Part shown: positions 35,630-44,816 of the stretch, piece by piece | Numbering within the stretch: the first letter of the stretch is position 1 | Layout: each line of letters starts with the position of its first letter | Assembly: GCF_040274945.1 (NCBI RefSeq) | Contig: NZ_JBEMAR010000010.1 | Location: 62,001-126,000 of the forward strand | DNA length: 64,000 bases | Source of the DNA: Carnobacterium_B sp040274945 | Lineage (GTDB): Bacteria; Bacillota; Bacilli; Lactobacillales; Carnobacteriaceae | Direction of reading: 5' to 3' | Translations under genes and position numbers: made by a program | Notes under the pieces: generated by a model | Databases searched by the model: none | The model's input: only the letters and a program-made list of their open reading frames with translations | Told to the model about the DNA's origin: nothing

Positions 35630-35658
35630 AGTATAAAAAATACAATGAGAAAAGTCAA
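35630..35658 (-). promoter_or_regulatory. promoter of the TrpXYZ-like operon leader
   Basis: On the minus strand TTGACT (35653-35658) and TATACT (35630-35635) are 17 bases apart. This is among the best sigma-A matches in the window. Confidence 0.8.
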
Positions 35659-35787
35659 CAACTAAATTAGATTTCATTCATCGAAAAATCATCTTGCTCT
35701 TACTTCAATCTGTTATTCACTCTTTTTTCGCTTTTAAAACATACTTTTTTTAGAATTGATTAAATTTCTACTATATTTCTTCAAAAA

Positions 35788-35817
35788 TTGCTCTTTCTAC
35801 TTTCTTTTTGTTATAAT
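35788..35817 (+). promoter_or_regulatory. promoter of the class A PBP gene
   Basis: TTGCTC (35788-35793) and TATAAT (35812-35817) are 18 bases apart, and TGT extends the -10. Confidence 0.65.
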
Positions 35818-35867
35818 AAGCCAAGTAATTAGAGAACGAAAATATAATTTTACGAGGTGAACTAAAT

Positions 35868-38732
35868 TTGAATAGTCCACAAAATACTAATGAATCATCA
35901 TTTCTAGAGAAAATCAAAGCATTTATTCTAAAATTGGTACAATTCATGAAGAAACACTGGATCTCTTTCAAAACGAAACATTTTAATCGACAAAACCACT
36001 CAGCTTCTACACCAAAATCAACTACTAAAGATACTAAGTCAACGGATTCTCCAAAAAGGGAACAAGCTAAAAAAGAAGACCAAAAACCTACCTTAGCTAA
36101 ATTTTTATTTGGGTTCAATGTCGGCTATAGTGTAATTAAAAATTTAATTATTACGTTGGTCGTTGTCTTATTGATTGGTGGTGCCCTTATCGGTGGAGCT
36201 GGAGCTGGATACTTTGCTTACCTTGTTTCAGGTGAAAAAATTCCCACATATGAAGAAATGAAAGCTGACATTGAAAATGTATCAGCAACTTCTTCAATGT
36301 ATTACGCTACTGGAGAAAAAATCAGTGACTTAAAAACAGATTTAAAACGATCTGAAATTCCATTAAGTGAAATGTCTCCTTTAGTCCAAGAAGCCATTAT
36401 TGCCACTGAAGATGAATATTTTTATAAACACTCAGGTGTGGTTCCAAAAGCAGTCGTTCGAGCATTGGCACAAGAAGTAACAGGCGCCAGTACAACTTCT
36501 GGGGGGTCAACACTCACACAACAGCTGGTAAAACAGCAGATTTTAACAAATGAAGTCTCTTTTAAACGAAAAGCAAATGAAATTTTATTAGCTTTCCGTA
36601 TTGAAAATTACTTTTCAAAAGAAGAGATTTTAGAAAACTATTTAAATGTCTCACCTTTTGGTAGAAATAATAAAGGCCAAAACATTGCTGGTTTGAATGA
36701 AGCTTCAATGGGAATATTTGGAGTAAATCCTATCGATTTGACTTTGCCACAAGCGGCCTTTCTTGCTGGTCTGCCTCAAAATCCAATTGTTTATAGTCCT
36801 TATTCTCAAGTAGGTGCTCTTAAGGAAGATTTGTCTGCAGGTATGAGTCGTAAAGATGAAGTGTTATTCAGAATGTACCGTGAAAATTACATTACGAAAG
36901 AAGAATATGATACTGCTTTAGCTTATGATTTAACACAAGACTTCTTACCTCAGGAAGCAGATGTTAATGACAGCACTGATTATGTTTACAACTTTGTAGA
37001 ACAGCAAGCACGACAAATTTTAATGAAACAATTATACACAGCTGATGGTTATTCAGATGAAGATATCTCTAATGACCAAGAATTAAAAGACTCTTATTAC
37101 AATCAAGCAGACCTTGATTTGCGCTCAAAAGGTTACAAAATTTCTTCAACCATTGACAAGGGCGTTTACGAAGCTATGAATGAAGTCGTTGCGCAATATG
37201 CGACTCCTGAGATCTCATATGATGAAAATGATAACCCAATCATAAAAAATACTAGTGATTTGGGAAATGTAAAAGTTGTTGATTACGTTGACAAAGAAAC
37301 TAATGAAACTAAAACACTCGTTGAGCCTGTACAAAATGGAGCAGTTTTAAGAGATAACGCTACCGGACGAATTATTTCCTTTATCGGTGGCGTCGATTAT
37401 GAGTTTACTCAAGTCAATCATGCTTATCAATCTCCTCGTTCTCCTGGTTCAACGATTAAGCCTTTATTAGCTTTTGCTCCAGCATTGGAAGAAGGCATTA
37501 TTACACCGGCTTCGATGCTTTTTGAAAGCTCTGCTAAAGTACCAAGTTGGGAAAATGGAGCTTTGGGTGTTCATGAAATCACCAACGTTGGAAATGTTAC
37601 TCCAAATAAATGGACTGACGTACGTTCAGGTCTTTCACAATCAAGCAACATTGTAACAACTAAAATCTATCAACAAATGAAAGACACTTATAACATGGAA
37701 GAAAAACTTGAATCTTATATGCACAAGATGGGATTTGGTTCTGATGTCATCACGACAGAAGAATATCAAGGAGTTTATTATGCTCTTCCTATTGGTGGTA
37801 TATCCAGAGGAACAACTGTCTTAGATCAAACAGATGGCTTCTCTACTCTAGCAAATAAAGGGAATTACACAGAAGGTTATATCATTGATAAAATTGAGGA
37901 TGCTGCTGGAGACGTTGTTTATCAACATGAAGTAAGTCCTGTTGAGGTATTCAGTGTTGAAACAGCTTATCTAACAACTGATATTTTACGTGATGTATTA
38001 GAAACTGGAACGGCTAAAGACGTAAAAGGTCAATTGAATTTCCAAGCTGATATTGCAGGTAAAACTGGAACGTCAGATGGCCAAAAAGATATTTGGTTTA
38101 TCGGCTACACTCCTCAAGTTACTCTGAGTTCCTGGATTGGATACGATAATGCTGTGGATACACCTATTAATGATTTATCTAACTCAGGTTCAGAAAGTCC
38201 AAGTTTAAGAAACAAAAGACACTGGGCTCGATTGATGAATGCAATCTATAATGCTAATCCTACTATTTTGGGTACGGATCAAGCTTTCCAAAAACCAGAT
38301 GGTGTCGTGGAGGCCAAAGTTTTAGCTTCTACAGGAATGATGCCTGGAAAAGTAAAATTAGCGAACGGAAAAGAAGTTACAGTTTCTGGTGCTACAAAAA
38401 CCGAACTCTTTAATAAAAAGTTCCTTCCAAAAACTACCACTTACGACTTTGCACTTGCTGCTTCTGAAAAGGAATTAACAGATTATTGGAATAAGACTTC
38501 CAAATCAGCAAGCGAAGAAGCTGCTAAGAAAGCTAAAGCGGAAGCAGATAAGAAGACCGCAGAAGCGAAAAAAACAAAAGCTGATAAAGATAAGAAAAAA
38601 GCTGATGAAGATAAGAAAAAGGCTGATGCCGCAAAAGCTGAAGAAGTGAAGGCTAAAGCTAAATTAGAAAACGAGAAAAAATTACAAGAAGCTGCTAAGA
38701 AAAAAGCAGAAGAAGAAAAAAAGAATGAATAA
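35868..38732 (+). CDS. Class A penicillin-binding protein (transglycosylase/transpeptidase)
   Basis: A 954-residue bifunctional peptidoglycan synthase. It starts at TTG 35868 with GAGGTG 8 bases upstream. A basic cytoplasmic region of about 80 residues precedes one membrane helix (about 90-120). The glycosyltransferase 51 domain has ATEDEYFYKHSGV and GGSTLTQQLVKQ. The transpeptidase has nucleophile Ser528 (SPGSTIKP), a SSN motif and KTGTS at Lys732. The last 85 residues are a Lys/Ala/Glu/Asp coiled-coil-like tail made of KKADED and KAKAEADKK repeats. It is most like PBP1A/PBP2A of Lactobacillales. Confidence 0.95.
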   Translation: MNSPQNTNESSFLEKIKAFILKLVQFMKKHWISFKTKHFNRQNHSASTPKSTTKDTKSTDSPKREQAKKEDQKPTLAKFLFGFNVGYSVIKNLIITLVVVLLIGGALIGGAGAGYFAYLVSGEKIPTYEEMKADIENVSATSSMYYATGEKISDLKTDLKRSEIPLSEMSPLVQEAIIATEDEYFYKHSGVVPKAVVRALAQEVTGASTTSGGSTLTQQLVKQQILTNEVSFKRKANEILLAFRIENYFSKEEILENYLNVSPFGRNNKGQNIAGLNEASMGIFGVNPIDLTLPQAAFLAGLPQNPIVYSPYSQVGALKEDLSAGMSRKDEVLFRMYRENYITKEEYDTALAYDLTQDFLPQEADVNDSTDYVYNFVEQQARQILMKQLYTADGYSDEDISNDQELKDSYYNQADLDLRSKGYKISSTIDKGVYEAMNEVVAQYATPEISYDENDNPIIKNTSDLGNVKVVDYVDKETNETKTLVEPVQNGAVLRDNATGRIISFIGGVDYEFTQVNHAYQSPRSPGSTIKPLLAFAPALEEGIITPASMLFESSAKVPSWENGALGVHEITNVGNVTPNKWTDVRSGLSQSSNIVTTKIYQQMKDTYNMEEKLESYMHKMGFGSDVITTEEYQGVYYALPIGGISRGTTVLDQTDGFSTLANKGNYTEGYIIDKIEDAAGDVVYQHEVSPVEVFSVETAYLTTDILRDVLETGTAKDVKGQLNFQADIAGKTGTSDGQKDIWFIGYTPQVTLSSWIGYDNAVDTPINDLSNSGSESPSLRNKRHWARLMNAIYNANPTILGTDQAFQKPDGVVEAKVLASTGMMPGKVKLANGKEVTVSGATKTELFNKKFLPKTTTYDFALAASEKELTDYWNKTSKSASEEAAKKAKAEADKKTAEAKKTKADKDKKKADEDKKKADAAKAEEVKAKAKLENEKKLQEAAKKKAEEEKKNE

Positions 38733-38764
38733 AAAAAAGCATCGGAAAACCGATGCTTTTTTTT
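38731..38764. terminator. bidirectional terminator between the PBP gene and ccpA
   Basis: A perfect 15-bp stem (38731-38745 and 38750-38764) with an AAAA loop and A/T tracts. It overlaps the PBP stop. Confidence 0.9.
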
Positions 38765-39774
38765 TATACTTCTTTAGTTGTGCCTCTATTAGCAATGTGA
38801 TGAGGTAAAATAATTGTTTTTTCATCTACATCTTCTTTGTTCATTAATTTAGTTAATAAACGCATGGCAACAGCACCAATATCATATAATGGTTGAGTAA
38901 TCGTACTCATTTTTGGTCTTACCATTTCAGATAATTTAGAATTATTTGCAGTAACTACTTCGAATTCTTCTGGTATTTTGACGAAGTGATCTAAAGCACC
39001 ATTCATGATCCCTACAGCAATTTCGTCATCTCCAGCAAATACGGCAGTAGCTCCTGCTTCAGCTAGTTTATTGTAAACTTCTTCTCCAGCCGTAAATGAA
39101 TAAGCTGTTTCAAACACTAAACTTTCATCATAAGCGATACCAACATTTTCTAACGCTGTTTTATATCCTTTCAAACGATAAACCCCATTTATTGGTTCTT
39201 GCGTTATTGACCCAGATACAAAAGCGATACGTTCATGTCCACTAGCAATCAGTTGAGCAATTGTTTGCTCTGTTGCAGCTTCATAATCAATATTTACGCT
39301 GCCCATTTGCTCATCAGGATCTACTGTTCCTGCCAAAACTACAGGTGTTTTCGAACGTGAAAATTCTGCTCTTAATTCATCAGAAATTTTATGTCCCATA
39401 TAAATAATTCCATCCACTTGTTTAGCTAAAAGTGTGTTTAACACTTGAACTTCTTTTATATCATTTTGGTCAGAATTTGCTAAGATGATGTTGTATTTAT
39501 ACATTGTTGCTATGTCATCAATTCCTCTAGCTAAAGAAGAAAAATATAAATTTGTAACGTCGGGAATAATTACCCCTACAGTCGTTGTCTTTTTACTTGC
39601 CAAACCACGTGCAACAGCATTTGGTCGGTAGTCTAGACGGTCAATAACTTCTAATACTTTTTTTCGAGTAGTTGGCTTTACATTCGGGTTGCCGTTTACA
39701 ACACGTGATACAGTTGCCATAGAAACATTTGCTTCTCTTGCAACATCATAAATAGTGATGGTTTGTTTTTCCAT
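38764..39774 (-). CDS. ccpA: Catabolite control protein A
   Basis: A 336-residue LacI/GalR-family master regulator of carbon catabolite control. With HPr-Ser46-P it binds cre sites. ATG 39774 has AAGGAG 7 bases upstream. The helix-turn-helix ITIYDVAREANVSMATVSRVVNGN is followed by a hinge helix region (YRPNAVARGLASKKT) and the periplasmic-binding-like core with VGVIIPDVTNLYFSSLARGID. The divergent neighbour is pepQ, the conserved ccpA-pepQ pair of lactic acid bacteria. A cre-like site lies in the shared spacer, so autoregulation is likely. Confidence 0.96.
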   Translation of the reverse strand: MEKQTITIYDVAREANVSMATVSRVVNGNPNVKPTTRKKVLEVIDRLDYRPNAVARGLASKKTTTVGVIIPDVTNLYFSSLARGIDDIATMYKYNIILANSDQNDIKEVQVLNTLLAKQVDGIIYMGHKISDELRAEFSRSKTPVVLAGTVDPDEQMGSVNIDYEAATEQTIAQLIASGHERIAFVSGSITQEPINGVYRLKGYKTALENVGIAYDESLVFETAYSFTAGEEVYNKLAEAGATAVFAGDDEIAVGIMNGALDHFVKIPEEFEVVTANNSKLSEMVRPKMSTITQPLYDIGAVAMRLLTKLMNKEDVDEKTIILPHHIANRGTTKEV

Positions 39775-39847
39775 AATCAATCTCCTTCGAATAGTTAGAT
39801 TCGCTTACTTTTTACATACTACCAATTTAGCAAACTTACGGCACTAA

Positions 39848-39861
39848 TGCAAGCGTTTCAA
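39848..39861. promoter_or_regulatory. cre-like site between ccpA and pepQ
   Basis: TGCAAGCGTTTCAA keeps the central AAGCGTT of the CcpA operator but is about one base shorter than the 14-mer consensus, so the match is imperfect. Its location, 74 bases ahead of ccpA, is the expected one. Confidence 0.5.
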
Positions 39862-40004
39862 TTCCATTTTCATGAAAATTTCATTTTTTTCTTTCATTAA
39901 TCAAATTTAGCTGATTTTTTATTTTCCACTTGTTTTTCAAGAAAATAAAGGTCAATAGTGATACAATTGTAACCATTCAGTTAGTTGAAAGTGAGGATAA
40001 AAGT

Positions 40005-41099
40005 ATGAATAAACAACTTAATGCATTACAACTATGGTTAGCCGAACAAAATATAGATGGTGCGTTTATTAATGAGCCGAATACTATAGCTTATTTAAGT
40101 GGATATGAAAGTGAACCGCATGAGCGTATCTTAGCTCTGGCAGTTTTTGCTAAGGGTGAACCTTTCCTCTTCACCCCCGAACTCGAAAAAGAGGATGCTA
40201 TAAAAAGTGACTGGACACACAATGTTTATGGTTATTTAGACAATGAAGATCCGTGGGCACTTATTGCCGAACATTTGCATTCTCACAGCAGCAACCTTAG
40301 CAGAATAGCTATTGAAAAAGACTTTTTAACAGTTGGACGATTTGAAAAGTTACAGAACTTTTTTCAAACTGCTTCTTTTTTAGATATGACACCAAAAATA
40401 CAGTCAATGAAGTTAATTAAAATGCCTGATGAAATTTCAAAAATGATGGAAGCCGGTAAGTGGGCTGATAGAGCTTTAGAAATTGGTTTCAATGCAATAA
40501 AAGAAGGGATATCTGAAGAAGAGATCGTTGCAGAAATCGAATACCGATTAAAAAAAGAAGGCATCAAAGAAATGAGTTTTGAGACCATGGTCTTGACTGG
40601 AGATAACGCTGCTAGTCCACATGGTGTTCCAGGGAAAAGAAAAGTCCAATTAAATGAGTTTGTTTTATTTGATTTAGGCGTTGTATACAACGGATACACT
40701 AGTGATGTTACGCGAACTATCGCTTTTGGAGAGCCCTCGAAACAAGCAAAAGAAATTTACACGATTGTTTTACAGGCTTGTACCGCTGCTTTGAATGCAG
40801 TAAAACCAGGTATAACGGCTGGAGAATTGGATAAAGTTGCCCGAGATATCATTACAGATGCCGGTTATGGACCATATTTCACTCATCGTTTAGGCCATGG
40901 GTTAGGAAGTTCAGTTCATGAGTTTCCTTCTATCATGCAAGATAGTGATTTTGTGATTCAAGAAGGCATGTGTTTCTCAATAGAACCTGGTATTTATGTA
41001 CCTGGTATAGCTGGAGTCCGTATTGAAGATTGTGTAGTGGTTACAAAAAACGGTTGCGAAGTATTTACTCACACTCCAAAAACGTACACTTCTATTTAA
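40005..41099 (+). CDS. pepQ: Xaa-Pro dipeptidase PepQ
   Basis: A 364-residue M24B prolidase that splits Xaa-Pro dipeptides, important for growth on proteins. I start at ATG 40005, preceded by a GAGG site; the ORF is open 25 codons further up but lacks a site. The catalytic domain has FDLGVVYNGYTSDVTRT (metal Asp pair), HRLGHGLGSSVHEFPS, SIEPGIYVPG and GVRIEDCVVV. It is divergent from ccpA, which usually regulates it. Confidence 0.94.
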   Translation: MNKQLNALQLWLAEQNIDGAFINEPNTIAYLSGYESEPHERILALAVFAKGEPFLFTPELEKEDAIKSDWTHNVYGYLDNEDPWALIAEHLHSHSSNLSRIAIEKDFLTVGRFEKLQNFFQTASFLDMTPKIQSMKLIKMPDEISKMMEAGKWADRALEIGFNAIKEGISEEEIVAEIEYRLKKEGIKEMSFETMVLTGDNAASPHGVPGKRKVQLNEFVLFDLGVVYNGYTSDVTRTIAFGEPSKQAKEIYTIVLQACTAALNAVKPGITAGELDKVARDIITDAGYGPYFTHRLGHGLGSSVHEFPSIMQDSDFVIQEGMCFSIEPGIYVPGIAGVRIEDCVVVTKNGCEVFTHTPKTYTSI

Positions 41100-41140
41100 C
41101 AACTTTGTTAACCTATTAATACTAAAAAAATAGAAACAAA

Positions 41141-41173
41141 AAAAGCAGTGAAGCTTATCGCTTCACTGCTTTT
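41141..41173. terminator. bidirectional terminator between pepQ and the YtxH gene
   Basis: A perfect 14-bp stem (41141-41154 and 41160-41173) with flanking A/T runs. Confidence 0.9.
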
Positions 41174-41184
41174 ACTAAATAGAA

Positions 41185-41856
41185 TTAGATGCCTACATTC
41201 GTATTTGTTGTTTTATGCTCATCTTTTTTTCCATTTTCTGTAGTTTGTTCTGTACTAATGTTTGAAGTTGAATAGTCAGGACCTTCTGCAGATTTTTCTT
41301 GGTCATAAGCATAGTCCATTGTGTTTCTTTCAACTTCTTCTTTCAAAGATTCACTATCATATTTTAGATCAGTTGAAACATCTGTTGCTTTTTCTTTACC
41401 ATCTTTTGCAGATGATTTAACTTCTTCTGTTGTATCTTTTGCTTTTGATTTTACATCTTCTGCTGTTTCAGTAGCAGTTGTCTTAGCTTCTTGGGCTACA
41501 TCTGCTACTGTTGCTTTAGCATCTTTAGCTACATCCGTTGCAGAATCTTTAAGATCACTTAGGCCGTCACCTACATCTTTTGAAGCACGAGTTAATTGAT
41601 CTTTCATTTGAGAAGCTGACTCTTTTAAGCTGATTTTAATGTCTTCTGAAGCATCTTTCGCAACAGTTTTCATCTCTTTACCTTTTTCTTTTGCGATATC
41701 AACATATTCTTTTGCTGAACCTTTAGCATTAGTCGTTTGTTGATTTAAATCTTCACGTAATTCTTTACCTGATTTTGGTGCGTATAATAGAGCTGTAATT
41801 CCTGCAGCTGCAGCTCCTACGATTGCTCCTAAAAGAAATCCACCTTTTTTAGTCAT
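41185..41856 (-). CDS. YtxH-domain protein with LEA-like repeats
   Basis: A 223-residue protein. The N-terminus has one hydrophobic helix (GGFLLGAIVGAAAAGITALLYAPKSGKELREDL), the YtxH signature. The body (about 45-170) is a low-complexity amphipathic helix of Lys, Asp, Ala, Thr, Val and Glu in 11-residue-like repeats (for example KDSATDVAKDAKATVADVA). The tail is polar and Asn/Thr-rich. Similar Bacilli proteins are general stress or desiccation-type proteins. It follows the DUF948 gene by 53 bases, as in other Firmicutes. Confidence 0.85.
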   Translation of the reverse strand: MTKKGGFLLGAIVGAAAAGITALLYAPKSGKELREDLNQQTTNAKGSAKEYVDIAKEKGKEMKTVAKDASEDIKISLKESASQMKDQLTRASKDVGDGLSDLKDSATDVAKDAKATVADVAQEAKTTATETAEDVKSKAKDTTEEVKSSAKDGKEKATDVSTDLKYDSESLKEEVERNTMDYAYDQEKSAEGPDYSTSNISTEQTTENGKKDEHKTTNTNVGI

Positions 41857-41908
41857 ATATACTTCTCTCCTTTTCTCTGTTCACTATAATTTTTGCTTTA
41901 GTTAGTGC

Positions 41909-42343
41909 TTATTCGTTTGATTTTTTATCTTTGCGTTTCTTATTCATATTTACTGCCGTTTTACCGACTTTAGTTACCATGCCTGTTTGAGCTGTTTTCT
42001 TTGTAGCTCCTGCAACATGGCTAGTTAAGTTACGAGTAGAATCATTTAAACTTGAAACAGTCGTTCCTAAATCACCAATAGCTCTGAACAATGGATCTGT
42101 TTTATTTAACTTTCCATTGACATCATCTAACGTAGTATTGGATTTATTTAATAATCCTTCAACTTCAATCAGAAGACTATCCGCATCTTTCGTAAGAACT
42201 CCTATGGTTTTATTCGCTTCATTAACCGTTTTTTGGACTTCTCCAATTACCTTAGAAACTTTTAACAATACGATAATTAAAAACACGACTAATGCTGCAA
42301 ATGCTACAGCAGCTATTAGAGCTGCAATTTCTCCACCTGTCAT
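41909..42343 (-). CDS. DUF948-family membrane-anchored protein
   Basis: A 144-residue protein with an N-terminal membrane helix (IAALIAAVAFAALVVFLIIVLLKV, partly given) followed by a helical DUF948 region (QKTVNEANKTIGVLTKDADSLL...). The tail is basic (KRKDKKSNE). The function is unknown, but it pairs with YtxH proteins in many Bacilli, and both are probably stress induced. Confidence 0.85.
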   Translation of the reverse strand: MTGGEIAALIAAVAFAALVVFLIIVLLKVSKVIGEVQKTVNEANKTIGVLTKDADSLLIEVEGLLNKSNTTLDDVNGKLNKTDPLFRAIGDLGTTVSSLNDSTRNLTSHVAGATKKTAQTGMVTKVGKTAVNMNKKRKDKKSNE

Positions 42344-42707
42344 ATGAACTCCTCACTTCCTTCTATTTTCTTATTTTTTAGATAAAATAGATTTGTTTTA
42401 CAAACTACTTCAATTAAAAAGAGCTAGTTTACCAACAAATATTTCATCTTTAAATAAAATATTTTATACAAGTATAGAATACCACTATTTATTTTTTACA
42501 TCAAACAATATGAAACCGAATACTTTTATTATTTTCTCTCTCCTAATTAACTTTTCAAAAATTCTTCGTCTTTTAATTTTAAAAGCCCTTAAAAAAATTT
42601 TAGAGTTTTCTTAATAGAGATGTGACTATAATTTTATCCTTTTATTTGTTACTATAGGTAAGAAGCATTTTAACAGAAATAAGTTTATTTAAAGGAGTAT
42701 TTAGTTT
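42344..42707. other. 364-base AT-rich intergenic region before the mscS-like gene
   Basis: The divergent upstream regions of the DUF948 and MscS genes lie here. A TATAAT at 42627-42632 is a possible -10 for the channel gene, without a good -35. AAGGAG lies ahead of ATG 42708. A 73-codon open frame at 42393-42614 has no ribosome site and unlikely composition. I see no RNA gene. Confidence 0.55.
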
Positions 42708-43625
42708 ATGGATAGCAGTATTATGGATAGTAGCAGTCAGCTAGATAGTTCAATCGCAGTTGACGTAGTGGATACTATTACAGAACAAACCAATATTTTT
42801 TCAGAATTTTGGACTTCAATCGATTGGGCCAAAATTATTTCTATGGTAACCGCGGGTGCCATTCAAATTGTTTTTTTTACTATTTTCTTTTATCTTATAA
42901 AAATAATCGGAAACTTTTTTATTGAACGAACATTTGATAATTACCGTAAGAAAAAGGATATCTCAACAAATCGTTTAAACACACTCTATAACTTGTCAAA
43001 AAATTTATTTCAATCTTTTGTAGGCTTTTTCTTATTCTACGCCATTCTTTCAGCTATTGGTATTCCTGTTGGTACGCTATTGGCAGGTGCTGGAGTCATC
43101 GGTTTAGCGTTGTCTCTAGGAGCACAAGGTTTTGTCAGTGATATTGTAAATGGCTTCTTTCTTCTATTAGAGAAGCAAATTGATGTTGGCGATGTCGTAG
43201 ACTTAGAAACCGTTTCTGGTACAGTGGTTGATGTAAATCTAAAAACAACTAAGGTCAAAAGCTTTGATGGTACTATGAATTTTGTACCTAATCGTTATAT
43301 CACGATTGTAAGCAATAAATCACGCGAAGATATGCGTGCTCAAATTGATATTCGACTTTCACCGGATACCGATATAAATAAAGTAAATACGATAATAGCT
43401 GAGGTAAATGATACTCTTGTGCCACAGTACCCAGATATTACTGAACCTCCAGATAATTTAGGTTTAATTAACTTAGGAAATGGTCATTATGGGATACGAA
43501 TTGTGATATTCGCTTTACATGGACATGAATTTGAAATCCAAAACGCTTTTTCTCAAGCGTATGTTACCGCCTTGACAAAAAATGGGATTGAAATCCCTGT
43601 AAATCCACTTAACATTATACAATAG
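42708..43625 (+). CDS. MscS-family mechanosensitive channel
   Basis: A 305-residue membrane channel that releases solutes on osmotic downshock. After a Ser/Asp-rich N-terminus there are three membrane helices (about 45-70, 100-125, and the pore helix GVIGLALSLGAQGFVSDIVNGFFLL). The beta domain follows with DVGDVVDLETVSGTVVDVNLKTTKVKSFDGTMNFVPN. Length and pore pattern fit the small MscS (YkuT/YggB) class. It is 30 bases upstream of the glycosyltransferase and possibly co-transcribed with it. Confidence 0.93.
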   Translation: MDSSIMDSSSQLDSSIAVDVVDTITEQTNIFSEFWTSIDWAKIISMVTAGAIQIVFFTIFFYLIKIIGNFFIERTFDNYRKKKDISTNRLNTLYNLSKNLFQSFVGFFLFYAILSAIGIPVGTLLAGAGVIGLALSLGAQGFVSDIVNGFFLLLEKQIDVGDVVDLETVSGTVVDVNLKTTKVKSFDGTMNFVPNRYITIVSNKSREDMRAQIDIRLSPDTDINKVNTIIAEVNDTLVPQYPDITEPPDNLGLINLGNGHYGIRIVIFALHGHEFEIQNAFSQAYVTALTKNGIEIPVNPLNIIQ

Positions 43626-43655
43626 CCATTTCATAATAACTAAAGGAGGTTCACT

Positions 43656-44816
43656 ATGGTACCAGTATCGCCTAAAATACTGATTTTAACTGGAAGTTAT
43701 GGAAACGGTCACCTAGAAGTGACCCGCTCACTAATAACAGAATTAAACAAACGTGGTATCACAAATATTGTCACATCAGATTTATTTTATGAAGCTCATC
43801 CTATTTTGACTAACGTTACTAGAAAATTGTACATCAAAAGTTTTTCTAAAGGTCAAAATATTTATGGTTTCCTTTATTATAAATCTGATTATAGACTAAC
43901 TGATTTTAGAATTGATAGAATGATCGATCGATATGGTTACATGCGTATTAGTCAATTAATGAAAGAAAATGACTTTGATGTAGTTATTAATACTTTCCCA
44001 ATGCAGGCTTTACCTATTTATAAACAACGTACAAAACCCGGAATTCCTTTTATTAATGTTTTAACTGACTTTTGTTTGCATACCCGTTGGATTTCAGATG
44101 GGATCGATTATTTTTTTGTTGCATGCAACAGTTTAAAAAAAGAATTAATGGATACAGGAATCAATGGAAATAAAATCACAATTTCAGGAATTCCAATAAA
44201 AGAAGAATTTTATCAAAATACTCTTGATTCTTCGCATGGAGATTTTTCTTCTAATAAAATAAAAAAATTGTTGATTTCTGCTGGTGCCTATGGTGTGCTA
44301 AAAGATTTGGCTCATATTCTTGATGAATTAAAAATTAAGGAAGATCTGCATATTACAGTTGTTTGCGGTTCAAATCAATTACTTTTTAAAGAACTCATGC
44401 ATGAATACCAAAATGATGCGAACATAACCATTCTTGGTTATGTTTCGAATATGGCTAATTTAATGACTCAATCTGACATTATGGTAACGAAAGCAGGAGG
44501 AATTTCTCTTTCAGAAGCTTTAGCAATCCAAATTCCTTTAGTTTTAACACCTGCTGTTCCTGGACAAGAAAAAGATAATGCTAACTTTTTTGAAAAAGAA
44601 GGAATGGCTATTGTAACGAAATCTGAAGAGGAAATCGCTCCAGCAGTTTTATCCTTATTGAAACAGCCTCTTTTAGCGAGAAGTATTTCAAAACAAATGG
44701 AAACACATTTCCATCCAAATTCAGCTGCACTTATAGTTGATAAAGTCTTAACTTTGATAGAAAAGCCTTATATCCAAAAGGAGCCAAGACATGACTCAAA
44801 AGAGATTAAAAATTGA
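43656..44816 (+). CDS. MGDG-synthase-family glycosyltransferase (UgtP-like)
   Basis: A 386-residue GT28-type glycosyltransferase. The N-terminal half has the MGDG synthase motif LTGSYGNGHLEVTRSL and the acceptor region VLTDFCLHTRWISDGIDYFFVA. The C-terminal donor site has VTKAGGISLSEALAIQIPLVLTPAVPGQEKDNA. UgtP/YpfP makes the glucosyl-diacylglycerol anchor of lipoteichoic acid. The downstream LtaA-like transporter supports that role. AAAGGAGG precedes the ATG. Confidence 0.88.
   Translation: MVPVSPKILILTGSYGNGHLEVTRSLITELNKRGITNIVTSDLFYEAHPILTNVTRKLYIKSFSKGQNIYGFLYYKSDYRLTDFRIDRMIDRYGYMRISQLMKENDFDVVINTFPMQALPIYKQRTKPGIPFINVLTDFCLHTRWISDGIDYFFVACNSLKKELMDTGINGNKITISGIPIKEEFYQNTLDSSHGDFSSNKIKKLLISAGAYGVLKDLAHILDELKIKEDLHITVVCGSNQLLFKELMHEYQNDANITILGYVSNMANLMTQSDIMVTKAGGISLSEALAIQIPLVLTPAVPGQEKDNANFFEKEGMAIVTKSEEEIAPAVLSLLKQPLLARSISKQMETHFHPNSAALIVDKVLTLIEKPYIQKEPRHDSKEIKN

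Noticed and set aside
38500..38730. Direct-repeat array or CRISPR-like repeats
   Set aside because: The repeats are in-frame Lys/Ala/Asp codons of the PBP tail, with no uniform spacers.
42393..42614. 73-codon open frame in the gap before the MscS gene
   Set aside because: There is no ribosome binding site. The composition is that of AT-rich non-coding DNA, and the hydrophobic and basic residues show no family pattern.
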